Origin: Sphingomonas bacterium | GTDB taxonomy: Bacteria; Pseudomonadota; Alphaproteobacteria; Sphingomonadales; Sphingomonadaceae | DNA length: 50,852 bases | Assembly (NCBI RefSeq): GCF_903643035.1 | Contig: NZ_CAHJWW010000002.1 | Span: 1-50,852 of the forward strand | Reading direction: 5' to 3' | Shown: in pieces, positions 33,092-41,747 of the stretch | Layout of the letters: every line of letters begins with the position of its first letter | How positions within the stretch are numbered: the stretch's first letter is position 1 | The notes under the pieces: model-generated | Told to the model about the DNA's origin: nothing | Seen by the model: only the letters and a program-made list of their open reading frames with translations | Databases searched by the model: none | Made by a program: the position numbers and the translations under genes

Positions 33092-33559
33092 ATGAACCGG
33101 CTGGCCGACTTCTATCGCGACGCTGCCCATCGATCCTCCGGATCGATCTTGATCGGCGATCCGATCAGCGCCGGACCAATGCGGTTGCTAGCCATACACT
33201 CGATCGAGCTAAACCTTTCGGCCTATCTCCTGCTGCAAGGTTCATCCTGGCCCGCGATCCGCAAGATGGGCCACGATTTAACAGCGCGTCTCGAATGCGC
33301 GACGGGAAAAGGGTTGGTGCTCCGGGAACGAACTTCGGCCCACATCCGCGCGATCGCGCGCGACCGCGAGTACCTTGTCGCCAGATATGGACCCGATTGT
33401 CTCTCGACCGCTTCACAACTGAATAGGCTGCTTGCGACGCTTGAGGAGCTCGCGCGAAAGGTGTCGCGGGCAGTGGCATGTACTCCGCCTTCGCAGCCGA
33501 TCCCTCATCAGTGCTCCGGCTCCGCTGAAGGCGGAGAAAGGACCGGCTCACTTACATGA
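33092..33559 (+). CDS. HEPN-like small helical protein
   Basis: This protein is about 155 residues. The pattern AGPMRLLAIHSIELNLSAYLLLQG, then IRKMGHDLTARLECA and later YLVARYGP resembles HEPN-fold proteins of toxin and abortive-infection systems. That fold shows a helix with IEL-type residues, a GHDL turn and a closing RYG segment. An R-x5-H arrangement (RERTSAH) is present, but may be chance. The ATG at 33092 begins the conserved-looking region and lacks a clear ribosome site; the frame is open further upstream through repeat sequence. The last 25 residues are low complexity and run into repeat copy 2. The function could be RNA-targeting or purely structural. Confidence 0.55.
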   Translation: MNRLADFYRDAAHRSSGSILIGDPISAGPMRLLAIHSIELNLSAYLLLQGSSWPAIRKMGHDLTARLECATGKGLVLRERTSAHIRAIARDREYLVARYGPDCLSTASQLNRLLATLEELARKVSRAVACTPPSQPIPHQCSGSAEGGERTGSLT

Positions 33560-33614
33560 ACGAGCGGCCGGCTCCGGGTAAGCACTGGACGGCATCAAGT
33601 GGCCGGGTATGGGT
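33556..33614 (+). repeat. Interspersed repeat copy 2
   Basis: It starts ATGAACGAGCGGCCGGCTCC and ends AAGTGGCCGGGTATGGG, the same head and tail pattern as copies 1 and 3 but more diverged. It occupies most of the gap between the HEPN-like and MBL-fold genes. Confidence 0.4.
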
Positions 33615-33734
33615 CCACGATACGCGATAAGACCATGAGGCGCCCGAGGCACGCGACGTTCCCGTTCGGAAATACTCACCTGTTCGCCGCAATTGGGATT
33701 GGCGGGGCCGCGGTATCGGCACTAGGAACGTCTC

Positions 33735-34658
33735 ATGTTCCGGGTCGGCAAGACGCGCATCCAGAAGGTCTTCGAGATGGACCTGAACGGGATGATGTTC
33801 GAGCAGCTCCTGCCGGATCTCGATCCCGCCGACCTGCGCGCGCATCCTGACTGGGTGCCGGCCGGAACCGGTGATGACGAAGGCCATGCCCTGCTGAGCA
33901 TCCACAGCTGGCTGATCCACCACGACGGCAGAACCATCCTCGTTGACACCGGTGCCGGCAACGACAAGGCCAGGCCCGACCAGCCTATCCTGGACCACCT
34001 TGGCAGTCCGTTCCTAGAGCGGCTGCGGCAGGCGGGGGTCGGCCCCGGGCAGGTCGACGCCATCCTCCACACCCATATCCATTCGGACCATGTTGGCTGG
34101 GACACACGGCTGGAGGGTGACCGCTCGGTGCCGACCTTCCCCAACGCCACGGTCATCTGCTCGGGACTGGAATGGCGCTACGGCGCTGCGCTTGCCGATG
34201 ACGATGCGGATGGCATCGCGGCGGCCCGGCGACAGGCGGGCCTGGGCGAGCCGGTCCGCACGCCTGTATCCGGCACCTTCGCCGACAGCATGCGGCCGCT
34301 GGAGCCTGCCGGCAAGGTCTGGCTGATCGACGTCGACGGCAGCGAGGTGCTACCCGGCATCCGCTTTATCCCGACGCCCGGCCACAGCATCGATCACGCT
34401 TCTATCGAGATCGAATCCGACGGCGAGGTCGCCTTGTTCGGCGGCGACGTCCTCCATCATCCCCTCGAGATCCACGACACCGACCTCGTTTCCTGCTTCT
34501 GCGAGTTTCCCGGCGCCGTCGGTCGCTCGCGTCGTGCTCTCCTGAAGCGCGCTGTCGAGCGGCGAGCGACAGTCTTCAGCAGTCATTTCCCGCTCAGCTC
34601 CGCGGGCCGAATCGTTCGTGAGGGCGATGGCTACGCATGGAATTTCGAGAAGGAGTAA
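33735..34658 (+). CDS. MBL-fold metallo-hydrolase (AHL-lactonase-like)
   Basis: This 307-residue metallo-beta-lactamase-fold enzyme has the zinc motif H114-T-H116-S-D118-H119 (THIHSDHVGW). A later His is in PTPGHSIDH, an Asp in LFGGDVLHH and a His in FSSHFP, giving a full dinuclear site. The family includes quorum-quenching lactonases, aryl-ester hydrolases and phosphotriesterase-like hydrolases. The sequence alone does not pick the substrate. AGGA seven bases before the ATG supports the start. There is no signal peptide. It stands alone between repeat copies. Confidence 0.85.
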   Translation: MFRVGKTRIQKVFEMDLNGMMFEQLLPDLDPADLRAHPDWVPAGTGDDEGHALLSIHSWLIHHDGRTILVDTGAGNDKARPDQPILDHLGSPFLERLRQAGVGPGQVDAILHTHIHSDHVGWDTRLEGDRSVPTFPNATVICSGLEWRYGAALADDDADGIAAARRQAGLGEPVRTPVSGTFADSMRPLEPAGKVWLIDVDGSEVLPGIRFIPTPGHSIDHASIEIESDGEVALFGGDVLHHPLEIHDTDLVSCFCEFPGAVGRSRRALLKRAVERRATVFSSHFPLSSAGRIVREGDGYAWNFEKE

Positions 34659-34710
34659 ATGCTCTACTGCATCCAGTATCCGTCATTCCGCACAAGGCAG
34701 CACGCGGAAG

Positions 34711-34769
34711 ATTAACGAGCAGCCGCTTTCTGGAAGCCTTGATGGTACCGTGAATGACCGGGAATGGGG
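34711..34769 (+). repeat. Interspersed repeat copy 3
   Basis: It starts ATTAACGAGCAGCCGCTTTC and ends CCGTGAATGACCGGGAATGGG. The tail differs from copy 1 at only two of 21 positions. It lies between the MBL-fold gene and the end of the TPR/TonB-C gene. Confidence 0.5.
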
Positions 34770-34775
34770 AACGTA

Positions 34776-36719
34776 TCAGTACGGCAGCTGCCACCGCACC
34801 GCTTGGGTCTGAGCACGACACGTGTAGGGCGCTCCACCCCTCTTCGCCGGCTCATAGTTGAGCGTTGGGCTCTTTGCGACGGCGACGGCGTCGAAAGCGA
34901 AAGGCGGGTCCGATACAAGAATGCGCGGGGTTCGTGCTACGCCAGTCGGATCGATGCTGAACTCCAGTACCGTTCGTCCTTGCAGAAGTGCTTGGATCAG
35001 GTCCGGCGGGTAGTCGTCGGCGGTGATGTTCGAGGAAGCGAACTTCACCGCCGGGGCGGCAACGCTGCACATGTCGGGCGCCAACCCGTACTCGCGGGCA
35101 AGGTCGCTCACAGCCGCAGCATCACCCTGCTCGCTTCGAACGCCGATCAGACGTAGCGCCAGGGCGAGGGTGCGCGGGTCTTGAGAGCCGGAGTGTGCCC
35201 GGACCACTGCGAGCGCTTGATCGAGCAGTTGCGTGCGAAGCGCGCTAGGGGCTTGGGAGAAGGCAGTTGCCCCGCTCACGAGCGTGTAGAGGGTGTCGAG
35301 CGAGACGGCGTTGTCCTTGCCAGCCTGTTCCAACAGCATTTGGAAGTCGGCCTGCGCGGCGGCGACGGACTTGTTCTGCGCTGCGACGTCCAGCGACGTC
35401 GCTGAAATCGTGCTCAGGAGGACGAGGTCGGGTGGGCCGCCGTTCGAAGCGATAGTATCGGCAATCCGATGCGACAGCGCCGCAGCTCGTGTCCGCGCTT
35501 CCTGATCGCCGAAGCCGCCCGCGACCGTGGCCGATAGAATGCGCAGCAGCACCGGGAGCAGCATGACCGACTTCGACCCGTACCGACGCTCGCGCTCGGC
35601 AAGGGCGCTGGCCAATGACGCTGCGTCGGTTTCATCGCCCGTTTCGAGCAGGGGGTAGGCACCCCGACCGGTACTCCAGCTCAGGACTTGGTCGTCCAGG
35701 TTCGCCTTGACTTGGTAGTCGGCGGCCGGAGCGGTGCGACACTTGAGGACGGTCGCCGTGGCCTGCCCGTCCTGGACTTTATAATCCGGGTCGCGGGCAA
35801 CGGCATTTAGGAATGGCGCGGCGATGCCGGGGCGACTTGCCCAGACGAGCGAAAATCTTGGCCTTCCGGGCGCTGCCTGCCGCACAAACTGAACGGCAAC
35901 GCTGTCCTCCGGCCTGACCCCTGAGAAGCCGCAAACCGGGACGTCGGCGGCCAGCACATCCTGACCCGTGCTGAGGCCGCGGTTAAGCCGGTCCACCGTG
36001 AGCAGCGCGATGAGCCGTTCGCGCTCGCCCGTCCTGCCCGCCGCGACCAACATGTCGGAAGCCACTCGTGCTGCGGCGGCCTGCTCCGCGCCGGCAAGCG
36101 GCGCCTCGGCCCAGGCGCGGCCCAGCGACGCCCGCGATGCGTCGTCGTGGCCTCCGAGCGCCTCGGCGCGCGCACGCTGGAGATCGACCTCCCAAGCTTG
36201 CCTCGGCAGCGGCTGCGCGCCCTGCAGTGAGGCGGCTGCCTCGTCGGGGCTGTCCATCATGCGCAGACGCGCGTAGCCGAGGACAGCGCTGAAGCGATCA
36301 CCAACGGGAGCGTCGCGGTTGTCGCGTACCATTTGGTAGCCCTGTTCCGCCTCCTTCAACTGGCCCGCCTCTTCTCGCGCCGTCGCGAGCAGGAGGTGAT
36401 AGTGAGCTAGGCCCCGCAGCTTGGTATCGGAGGTGAGCCTTGTCAGCAGCGTAATCGCGCTTGCCGGCGATCCATTGACCGATATGACCTCCGCAAGGAG
36501 GCGGTCAAGCAGAGGGTCAGGTCCTGCCTTGTCGGTCCGCGGCAGTCTTTGCTGCACCAATGTATTCAGCTCGATCTCGGCGCGTCGATAATCGTGCGCC
36601 ATCAGGGCTCGCTCGACCGCGAACCCATCGCCGGCCGGCACGGGCGGAGCGGCAAGCGCGATTGAACACGTCCCGGCAATCAGGATCCCCGTGCAGGTCG
36701 CCCTTAGCTTCACCGTCAT
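34776..36719 (-). CDS. Exported TPR-like protein with C-terminal TonB-type domain
   Basis: This 647-residue protein has a signal peptide (LIAGTCSIALA, cleavage after APP region). It then has a long helical, repeat-rich body with AHYHLLLATAREEAGQLKEAEQGYQ and similar TPR-like segments. The last 75 residues look like a TonB C-terminal domain: LIQALLQGRTVLEFSIDPTGVARTPRILVSDPP, then FDAVAVAKSPTLNYEPAKRGG. Such domains usually contact receptor TonB boxes in the periplasm. Here there is no N-terminal membrane anchor beyond the leader, so it is not a standard energy transducer. GGGAGAG precedes the ATG chosen; the longer frame is not supported. Confidence 0.65.
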   Translation of the reverse strand: MTVKLRATCTGILIAGTCSIALAAPPVPAGDGFAVERALMAHDYRRAEIELNTLVQQRLPRTDKAGPDPLLDRLLAEVISVNGSPASAITLLTRLTSDTKLRGLAHYHLLLATAREEAGQLKEAEQGYQMVRDNRDAPVGDRFSAVLGYARLRMMDSPDEAAASLQGAQPLPRQAWEVDLQRARAEALGGHDDASRASLGRAWAEAPLAGAEQAAAARVASDMLVAAGRTGERERLIALLTVDRLNRGLSTGQDVLAADVPVCGFSGVRPEDSVAVQFVRQAAPGRPRFSLVWASRPGIAAPFLNAVARDPDYKVQDGQATATVLKCRTAPAADYQVKANLDDQVLSWSTGRGAYPLLETGDETDAASLASALAERERRYGSKSVMLLPVLLRILSATVAGGFGDQEARTRAAALSHRIADTIASNGGPPDLVLLSTISATSLDVAAQNKSVAAAQADFQMLLEQAGKDNAVSLDTLYTLVSGATAFSQAPSALRTQLLDQALAVVRAHSGSQDPRTLALALRLIGVRSEQGDAAAVSDLAREYGLAPDMCSVAAPAVKFASSNITADDYPPDLIQALLQGRTVLEFSIDPTGVARTPRILVSDPPFAFDAVAVAKSPTLNYEPAKRGGAPYTCRAQTQAVRWQLPY

Positions 36720-36930
36720 AGCTCTCTCCCTCTGGAGTACATTCCCGAGGTGGGGTCGAGCGTCAAGCCGCCCAAGTTTTCCCCCGCGGCGATGGCGGGC
36801 TGGAGGAGAGAAGCGGTTGGATCGCTCCACTATGGCGCGCGCCCGCGCGCACGACTTGCGCAATAATTGAATTAGTTCGCCACACCCGCACCGTACGTAG
36901 TTGATGGTCGACCTTTGAAGCGGGTCCAAG

Positions 36931-36998
36931 GCTGACATGAACCAATGTCGGGTTCTGGTATGCGGCGAGGCGGGCCTGAAGGTCCACTTTCGGGTCGA
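36931..36998 (-). repeat. Interspersed repeat, diverged copy (opposite strand)
   Basis: The minus strand reads CGACCCGAAAGTGGACCTTCAGG and ends CGACATTGGTTCATGTCAG. It has the same TTCATG and GAAAG-type ends as the other copies, in inverted order. It occupies much of the 36720-37003 gap. The relation to copies 1-3 is weak. Confidence 0.3.
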
Positions 36999-37003
36999 AG
37001 CGA

Positions 37004-38497
37004 TCAAGGCTGGCCGGATGCGTTGCCGACGATATCGGTCACCGCAATGTTGGCAAGATAGCGTTCGGCTTCGGCCCAGTCATCCCGATCACCCGAAAAC
37101 CCGATGTACCCGTCTGGTCGCACGATCAGGAGACAGTCGGGATCACCAGGTGCTCGGGGCGCTGGCTCTAGGAAACCACCAAAGCGGCTCGCAAAGGCGG
37201 TCGCCTGCTCTACGTTGGCGGCAAACAGCGCCCATCGCGGCGCCGGTCCGGACCCGGGCGGCGCACCGCTATAGAACTTCGGGTCGAGCCGCCGCCCGGC
37301 ACGTTTGCCCTCCGACAGGGAGCTGCTTGCGTAATGGATGTCGATCTCGCTCATCGTCGTCGCCATCCGATGCTGGACGGCGTGAAGACCGAGCATCATG
37401 CGGAGAGCCAAGTTTCGCGCAGCAAGGGCGATGGGGCTAGAGAGCGTCGCCATGTCGGTCATCAGCTTCGCATTGCGCAGCACTCCGTCGCCGACCTTGC
37501 TGCGTTCCTCGCTATAGCTGTCGAGTAGAATGTCGCGTGCCTCGCCGCGGACGACCAGCGCCAGCTTCCACGCAAGGTTGAAGGCGTCCTGCATTCCGGT
37601 GTTCATGCCTTGCCCGCCCGCCGGGCTGTGGACGTGGGCAGAGTCACCGGCGAGGAACACGCGGCCCACGCGGTAGTCCGCGACCTTCCGCTCGTTGATG
37701 CGGAAGTTGGCGAGCCAGACGGGATCGGTCGCTCGGAAGCCCCCGCCGGCGCGTTCCTCGATCAGTCTTTGCACGTCATCGAGGGTCGGCTGTGATCGTT
37801 GCTGCGCAGAATCGACCTTGCCGACCGCCGCGACGATGCGCGCGCGACCGCTGGGCATGGGGAACACCGCGAAGGGTCCGTCGTCGTGAAGATAGGGCGC
37901 GATCTCGTCCGCGGGCGGCTTGCCCTCGCCTTCCAGGCGGACGTCGGCGAGGATCCAATCGCCACCCTCTGCCGAACCATCGAACGGTAGTCCGAGACCA
38001 TGCCGGACTGCGCTGTGCGCGCCGTCGCAGCCGATCAGCCAGGGCGTGTCGACCGTCTCCTCCCGCCCATCAGCATGGCGGAGCGTCGCTAGCACGCCGC
38101 TCGGGGTCTGCGCGAACCCAGTCAGCGCGACTTCACGCTCGACCGCCCCGCCCAGCGCAATGAGGTGGTCGTGGAGAAGTCGTTCGGTATCGCACTGGGG
38201 AATCATCAGCGCGAAGTTGTAGGGGCTCGAAATATCGTCGAAGCCGGTGCGGCCCAAGACCGAAGCGCCGCTGCGGATCGCCGCGCGGTGAGCTTGGAGG
38301 CCGGCGTCGAGAAAGGCCCCTGTGCAACCCATCCGGTCGATCAGCTCCAGCGTGCGGCTCCAGACCACCAAGGCCTTGGACGTGCGGCTCGGCTCCGGGC
38401 TCTGGTCAACCAGCCGAACGGGGACGCCGTATCGCATCAGTTCGGCGGCCATGGTGAGGCCCACCGGGCCCGCGCCGATGATCAGGATTGGGTGCAT
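37004..38497 (-). CDS. FAD-dependent aromatic monooxygenase (PheA/TetX, class A)
   Basis: This 497-residue flavoprotein has the ADP-binding GAGPVG at residues 8-13, the dual-function DG motif LIGCDGAHSAVRHGLG and the ribityl-binding GD motif FLAGDSAHVHSPAGGQGMNTGMQDAFNLAWKL. An Ala/Pro-rich C-terminal domain of about 120 residues follows. This is the layout of two-component-free hydroxylases acting on phenols, polyketides or antibiotics with NAD(P)H. It stands alone, without a ring-cleavage partner nearby. The ATG lies at the conserved HPILIIGAGP start. The nearest catabolic neighbours are cluster 2, 800 bases away, on the other strand. Confidence 0.88.
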   Translation of the reverse strand: MHPILIIGAGPVGLTMAAELMRYGVPVRLVDQSPEPSRTSKALVVWSRTLELIDRMGCTGAFLDAGLQAHRAAIRSGASVLGRTGFDDISSPYNFALMIPQCDTERLLHDHLIALGGAVEREVALTGFAQTPSGVLATLRHADGREETVDTPWLIGCDGAHSAVRHGLGLPFDGSAEGGDWILADVRLEGEGKPPADEIAPYLHDDGPFAVFPMPSGRARIVAAVGKVDSAQQRSQPTLDDVQRLIEERAGGGFRATDPVWLANFRINERKVADYRVGRVFLAGDSAHVHSPAGGQGMNTGMQDAFNLAWKLALVVRGEARDILLDSYSEERSKVGDGVLRNAKLMTDMATLSSPIALAARNLALRMMLGLHAVQHRMATTMSEIDIHYASSSLSEGKRAGRRLDPKFYSGAPPGSGPAPRWALFAANVEQATAFASRFGGFLEPAPRAPGDPDCLLIVRPDGYIGFSGDRDDWAEAERYLANIAVTDIVGNASGQP

Positions 38498-39295
38498 GCG
38501 CTGCCTGTCCCTTCGCCGAAGTTCGTCGGCATCCTAGCGCTACGATGTCGGCGGCACATCGGTCGCGTTCGACGAGTCTCTTCGCACGGCCGATCAGATC
38601 TGACAGCGAAGGGGAGTGGGCTCATACACACATGAACCAACGGCCGCTTTTGGGAAATCGATCGAGAGAGGTCCAGGGACTGCATGGAGTCCTCGCTGCC
38701 GGAAGCAGTCGGGCTGCACACGCGGATAAGTGGCCGCTCGTTCAGATCGCGTCAGCTGGTTTTGTAAACTTGGCTTGTGGAAAAGAACTCGTCCAAGCTC
38801 CGACCGCCGCCGGCGTTTCGACCAGCCACCGAGCAACGATGCACTCGAAACCAGCGTCTGCCTCAATTGCCGTGAACAACACGCACCGGTAAACCAATGT
38901 AGCAGGCAAGAGGGAAGGGCGCGATGACGGGTAGCCGACCCGTTCGCCACACGATCGAGCCATCTACCGATCGAGGTCTGATCCGAATGGCCCATCGCTC
39001 ACCTTCCCGTCACAGGTTCCTTGTCGAAGCCGCGCGCGGTTAGGGAAAGGCTGCGGCCATACCTAGTCGCAACACCTTCAGCGATGCGATGTCGGGATGG
39101 GTCATGACAGTCGGGCGTTTGACCAATCCCGAACGATCAATTTCAATATCAGCTTGGGCGATTTCATTCTCCGATCTTCAACGCAGGCGAACGCACATAG
39201 TTGATGCAAATCCGGCGGGCCGAACCATCATGATCCAGTGGCGCAAGCAAGCGTCGGCCTGATCGTAATCGCGACGGGGCTTTAGGAAGGGGATT
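38498..39295. other. 798-base gene-free interval before the cluster 2 receptor
   Basis: No frame here has coding character that I trust. It holds two repeat-like sequences in inverted orientation (38632-38658 and 38724-38744). Near the right end, TTGACC at about 39119 with TTCAAT 17 bases on is a possible promoter for the TonB receptor, which would leave a leader of roughly 150 bases. No dyad like those of cluster 1 was found. Confidence 0.4.
38632..38744. repeat. Two inverted repeat-family copies
   Basis: ATGAACCAACGGCCGCTTTT starts at 38632. GGATAAGTGGCCGCTCGTTCA ends at 38744; its complement begins TGAACGAGCGGCCACTTATCC. The heads match copies 2 and 3 (ATGAACGAGCGGCC). Facing copies could form a long hairpin. 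Confidence 0.4.
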
Positions 39296-41737
39296 ATGAT
39301 GGGCTCGAGGATATCCTTGGCGCTGTCGTGCTGCGCGATCGCATTGATCGCCGGGAATGCACAGGCGCAGACCGCCACGCCGGCGCCGCCTGCCCAGACT
39401 GCTACTCCAGCGGCTCAACCACCCGCCAGCGAGCTGCAGAGCACGACCGCCGGAACGCCCACTGCCCAAGGACAGCCGCCAGCCGAAAACACGGCACCGC
39501 CCCCTACAGAGACGCAGCGTACGACAGTGGAGACCGCCGCTACTGCCCGACCTGATAGCGGCGACATCGTGGTCACGGCGCGCAGACGGTCCGAGAGCAT
39601 CCAGAAGGTGCCGATCTCGATCATAGCGGTCACCGGTGCCACGCTCCGCAACCAGGGTGTCCAGGACCTGAAGCAATTCTCGTCGTTCGCGCCCGGCGTC
39701 AGCATCAACAACGGTCGCGCCGACGGCGGAGGCACGACGGCGCAGATATTCATCCGCGGCGTCGGCCAGAACGACTTCCTCATCCCCAACGAACCCGGCG
39801 TCGGCCTGTACGTGGACGACGTTTATGTCGCCAGCTCGAGCGGCGCCCTCAACAGCCTGGGCGACGTCCAGTCGATCGAGGTCCTGCGCGGCCCGCAGGG
39901 AACGCTCTACGGCAAGAACACCATCGGCGGCGCGATCCGCATCACCACTGTGAAGCCCGATCTCGACAAGTTCAGCGGTAGCGCGTCGATAGCGGGCGGG
40001 TCGTACAACCGGATCGACATCTCGGCAGGGGTAAATATTCCACTCGCGAGTACCATCGCCCTGCGCGTTTCCGGCATCAGTCGGCACACCGACGATCTGC
40101 AGAAACGCTACCTGGGCAAGGACGGCGATGGTCAAGGCGACATCAACCAGGATGCTGGTCGCGCCGTGCTGCTGTGGAAGCCATCGAGCGACTTCGATCT
40201 GACGATCTCGGGCGACTATACCCGTATACGCCAGCACCAGGCCTATGGAGGCAACATCGGCTACGTTCCGGGAGGGAGCCCGCTCGTCGACGCGCTCAAC
40301 AACGAATATTATCCGAAGATCAACGCCTCGCTCGGGCTTGCGGCCGACTCGCGGTTCGACTCCCGGTGGGCGACGGCTCCCGACGCCGTCGGCGCGACCG
40401 GACCCAACTCCGATCACTACGACATCTGGGGCGTGTCGGCGATCGCCAACCTTCGCCTGACTTCGGACATATCGCTGAAGTCGATTACCGCGTTCAGGAG
40501 GGTCAAGGGCTTTGCCGGGCGCGATGGCGATAGTTCGCCCTATCCGCTTCTCGAGACGGTCAGCTATGACAACAACAAGCAATTCTCTCAGGAACTCCAA
40601 CTCAGCGGTTCGTCGTTCGGCGACCGCTTCAAGTGGACGACGGGTCTCTACTACATGCATCAGGATCTGGAAAACCGGATTGTCGCAAACTTGTGGACGG
40701 GTTTGGTCACGACCTCGATCCCGATCGACTTCGACGCTCGCTCGCTCAGCCAGCTCAGTGGCAACACCTACGCCGCATTCGGCCAAGGGACGTTCGACAT
40801 CACACCGCGGCTTCATCTCACCGGCGGCCTGCGCTACAATCGGGAAGAGCGCAATTTCCACAATGACTGGTATTTTCTCGTCCAGCCGCGCTCGTACACC
40901 TGCCCCGGGATCGATGTCACCGGCAGTTTTATCAAGTGCGAGTCGACGGACAACGTCGTAACCCCGGCGGCATCGCTATCCTACGACCTCACCTCGGACA
41001 AACTGGTGTATGCCTCCTACTCCGACGGCTTCAAGGTTGGTGGATGGACGCCCCGCCTGTTCAGTCAGCAGTCGTTGCGCCGCTACCTTCCCGAGCGTCT
41101 GAAAGCGTATGAGCTCGGCCTGAAGACAAGCTGGTTCGCTCGCCGCCTCACCTTCAACGTGGACGTATTCCAAAGCGACTACACCAATCTCCAGCTGACG
41201 ACCATCCAGGCGGACAGCACCGGCGCGCCCCAGCCGACCGTGCAGAATGCCGGCGCGGCCCGTATCCGCGGAGTCGAGTCCGACCTCGCCATCCGGCTCG
41301 ACAGTGGCACCCGCCTTCAGGGCGGTCTCAGCTACCTCGACGGCGAATACCGCAGGCTCGACCCGGGAGTCTCCTTTCCCCTGAGTGCCAAACTGCCCGA
41401 AACGCCCAAGCTGTCGCTCAGCGGCTCGATCGATCAGACATTCGAGCTGACGCGCGGCGACAAGATCATCGCCCGTCTCGACGCATCTTACAGGTCGAAG
41501 ACCTACAAGGAAGCGAACAACGTCGAGGCCGTGGCCCAGCGGCCATACGCACTGCTCAACGGCCGTGTCTCCTACACGTTGCCGAACGACAACGTGACAT
41601 TCGCCGCGTACGTGACCAACCTTACAGATAAACGCTACCTCGTAAGCGGTATCGACGTCGCGAGCACGTTCTCGCTCTACGAGGCCTATTATGGCCGGCC
41701 CCGCGAGTTCGGCGGCGAGATTTCCATCCGGTTCTGA
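39296..41737 (+). CDS. TonB-dependent outer-membrane receptor (cluster 2)
   Basis: This 813-residue receptor has a signal peptide (LSCCAIALIAGNAQAQ), a long Thr/Pro/Ala linker and the TonB box region DIVVTARRRSES. A plug with VFIRGVGQNDF-like and VEVLRGPQGTLYGKNTIGGAI follows, then a full barrel ending EFGGEISIRF. AGGAAGGGG precedes two close ATG codons. It is followed after 10 bases by an alpha/beta hydrolase, so it probably leads an operon of receptor, hydrolase and SDR. It differs clearly from the cluster 1 receptor, suggesting a different ligand. Confidence 0.93.
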   Translation: MMGSRISLALSCCAIALIAGNAQAQTATPAPPAQTATPAAQPPASELQSTTAGTPTAQGQPPAENTAPPPTETQRTTVETAATARPDSGDIVVTARRRSESIQKVPISIIAVTGATLRNQGVQDLKQFSSFAPGVSINNGRADGGGTTAQIFIRGVGQNDFLIPNEPGVGLYVDDVYVASSSGALNSLGDVQSIEVLRGPQGTLYGKNTIGGAIRITTVKPDLDKFSGSASIAGGSYNRIDISAGVNIPLASTIALRVSGISRHTDDLQKRYLGKDGDGQGDINQDAGRAVLLWKPSSDFDLTISGDYTRIRQHQAYGGNIGYVPGGSPLVDALNNEYYPKINASLGLAADSRFDSRWATAPDAVGATGPNSDHYDIWGVSAIANLRLTSDISLKSITAFRRVKGFAGRDGDSSPYPLLETVSYDNNKQFSQELQLSGSSFGDRFKWTTGLYYMHQDLENRIVANLWTGLVTTSIPIDFDARSLSQLSGNTYAAFGQGTFDITPRLHLTGGLRYNREERNFHNDWYFLVQPRSYTCPGIDVTGSFIKCESTDNVVTPAASLSYDLTSDKLVYASYSDGFKVGGWTPRLFSQQSLRRYLPERLKAYELGLKTSWFARRLTFNVDVFQSDYTNLQLTTIQADSTGAPQPTVQNAGAARIRGVESDLAIRLDSGTRLQGGLSYLDGEYRRLDPGVSFPLSAKLPETPKLSLSGSIDQTFELTRGDKIIARLDASYRSKTYKEANNVEAVAQRPYALLNGRVSYTLPNDNVTFAAYVTNLTDKRYLVSGIDVASTFSLYEAYYGRPREFGGEISIRF

Positions 41738-41747
41738 CGGTCGCTTG

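Noticed and set aside
38498-39295. Several open frames of 60-130 codons in the gap before the cluster 2 receptor
   Set aside because: They overlap one another on both strands, have no ribosome sites and lack protein-like composition. Part of the interval is repeat sequence.
39164-40861. 565-codon minus-strand frame under the cluster 2 receptor
   Set aside because: It lies wholly antisense to the signal peptide, plug and barrel of a clear TonB receptor and has no recognisable motifs.
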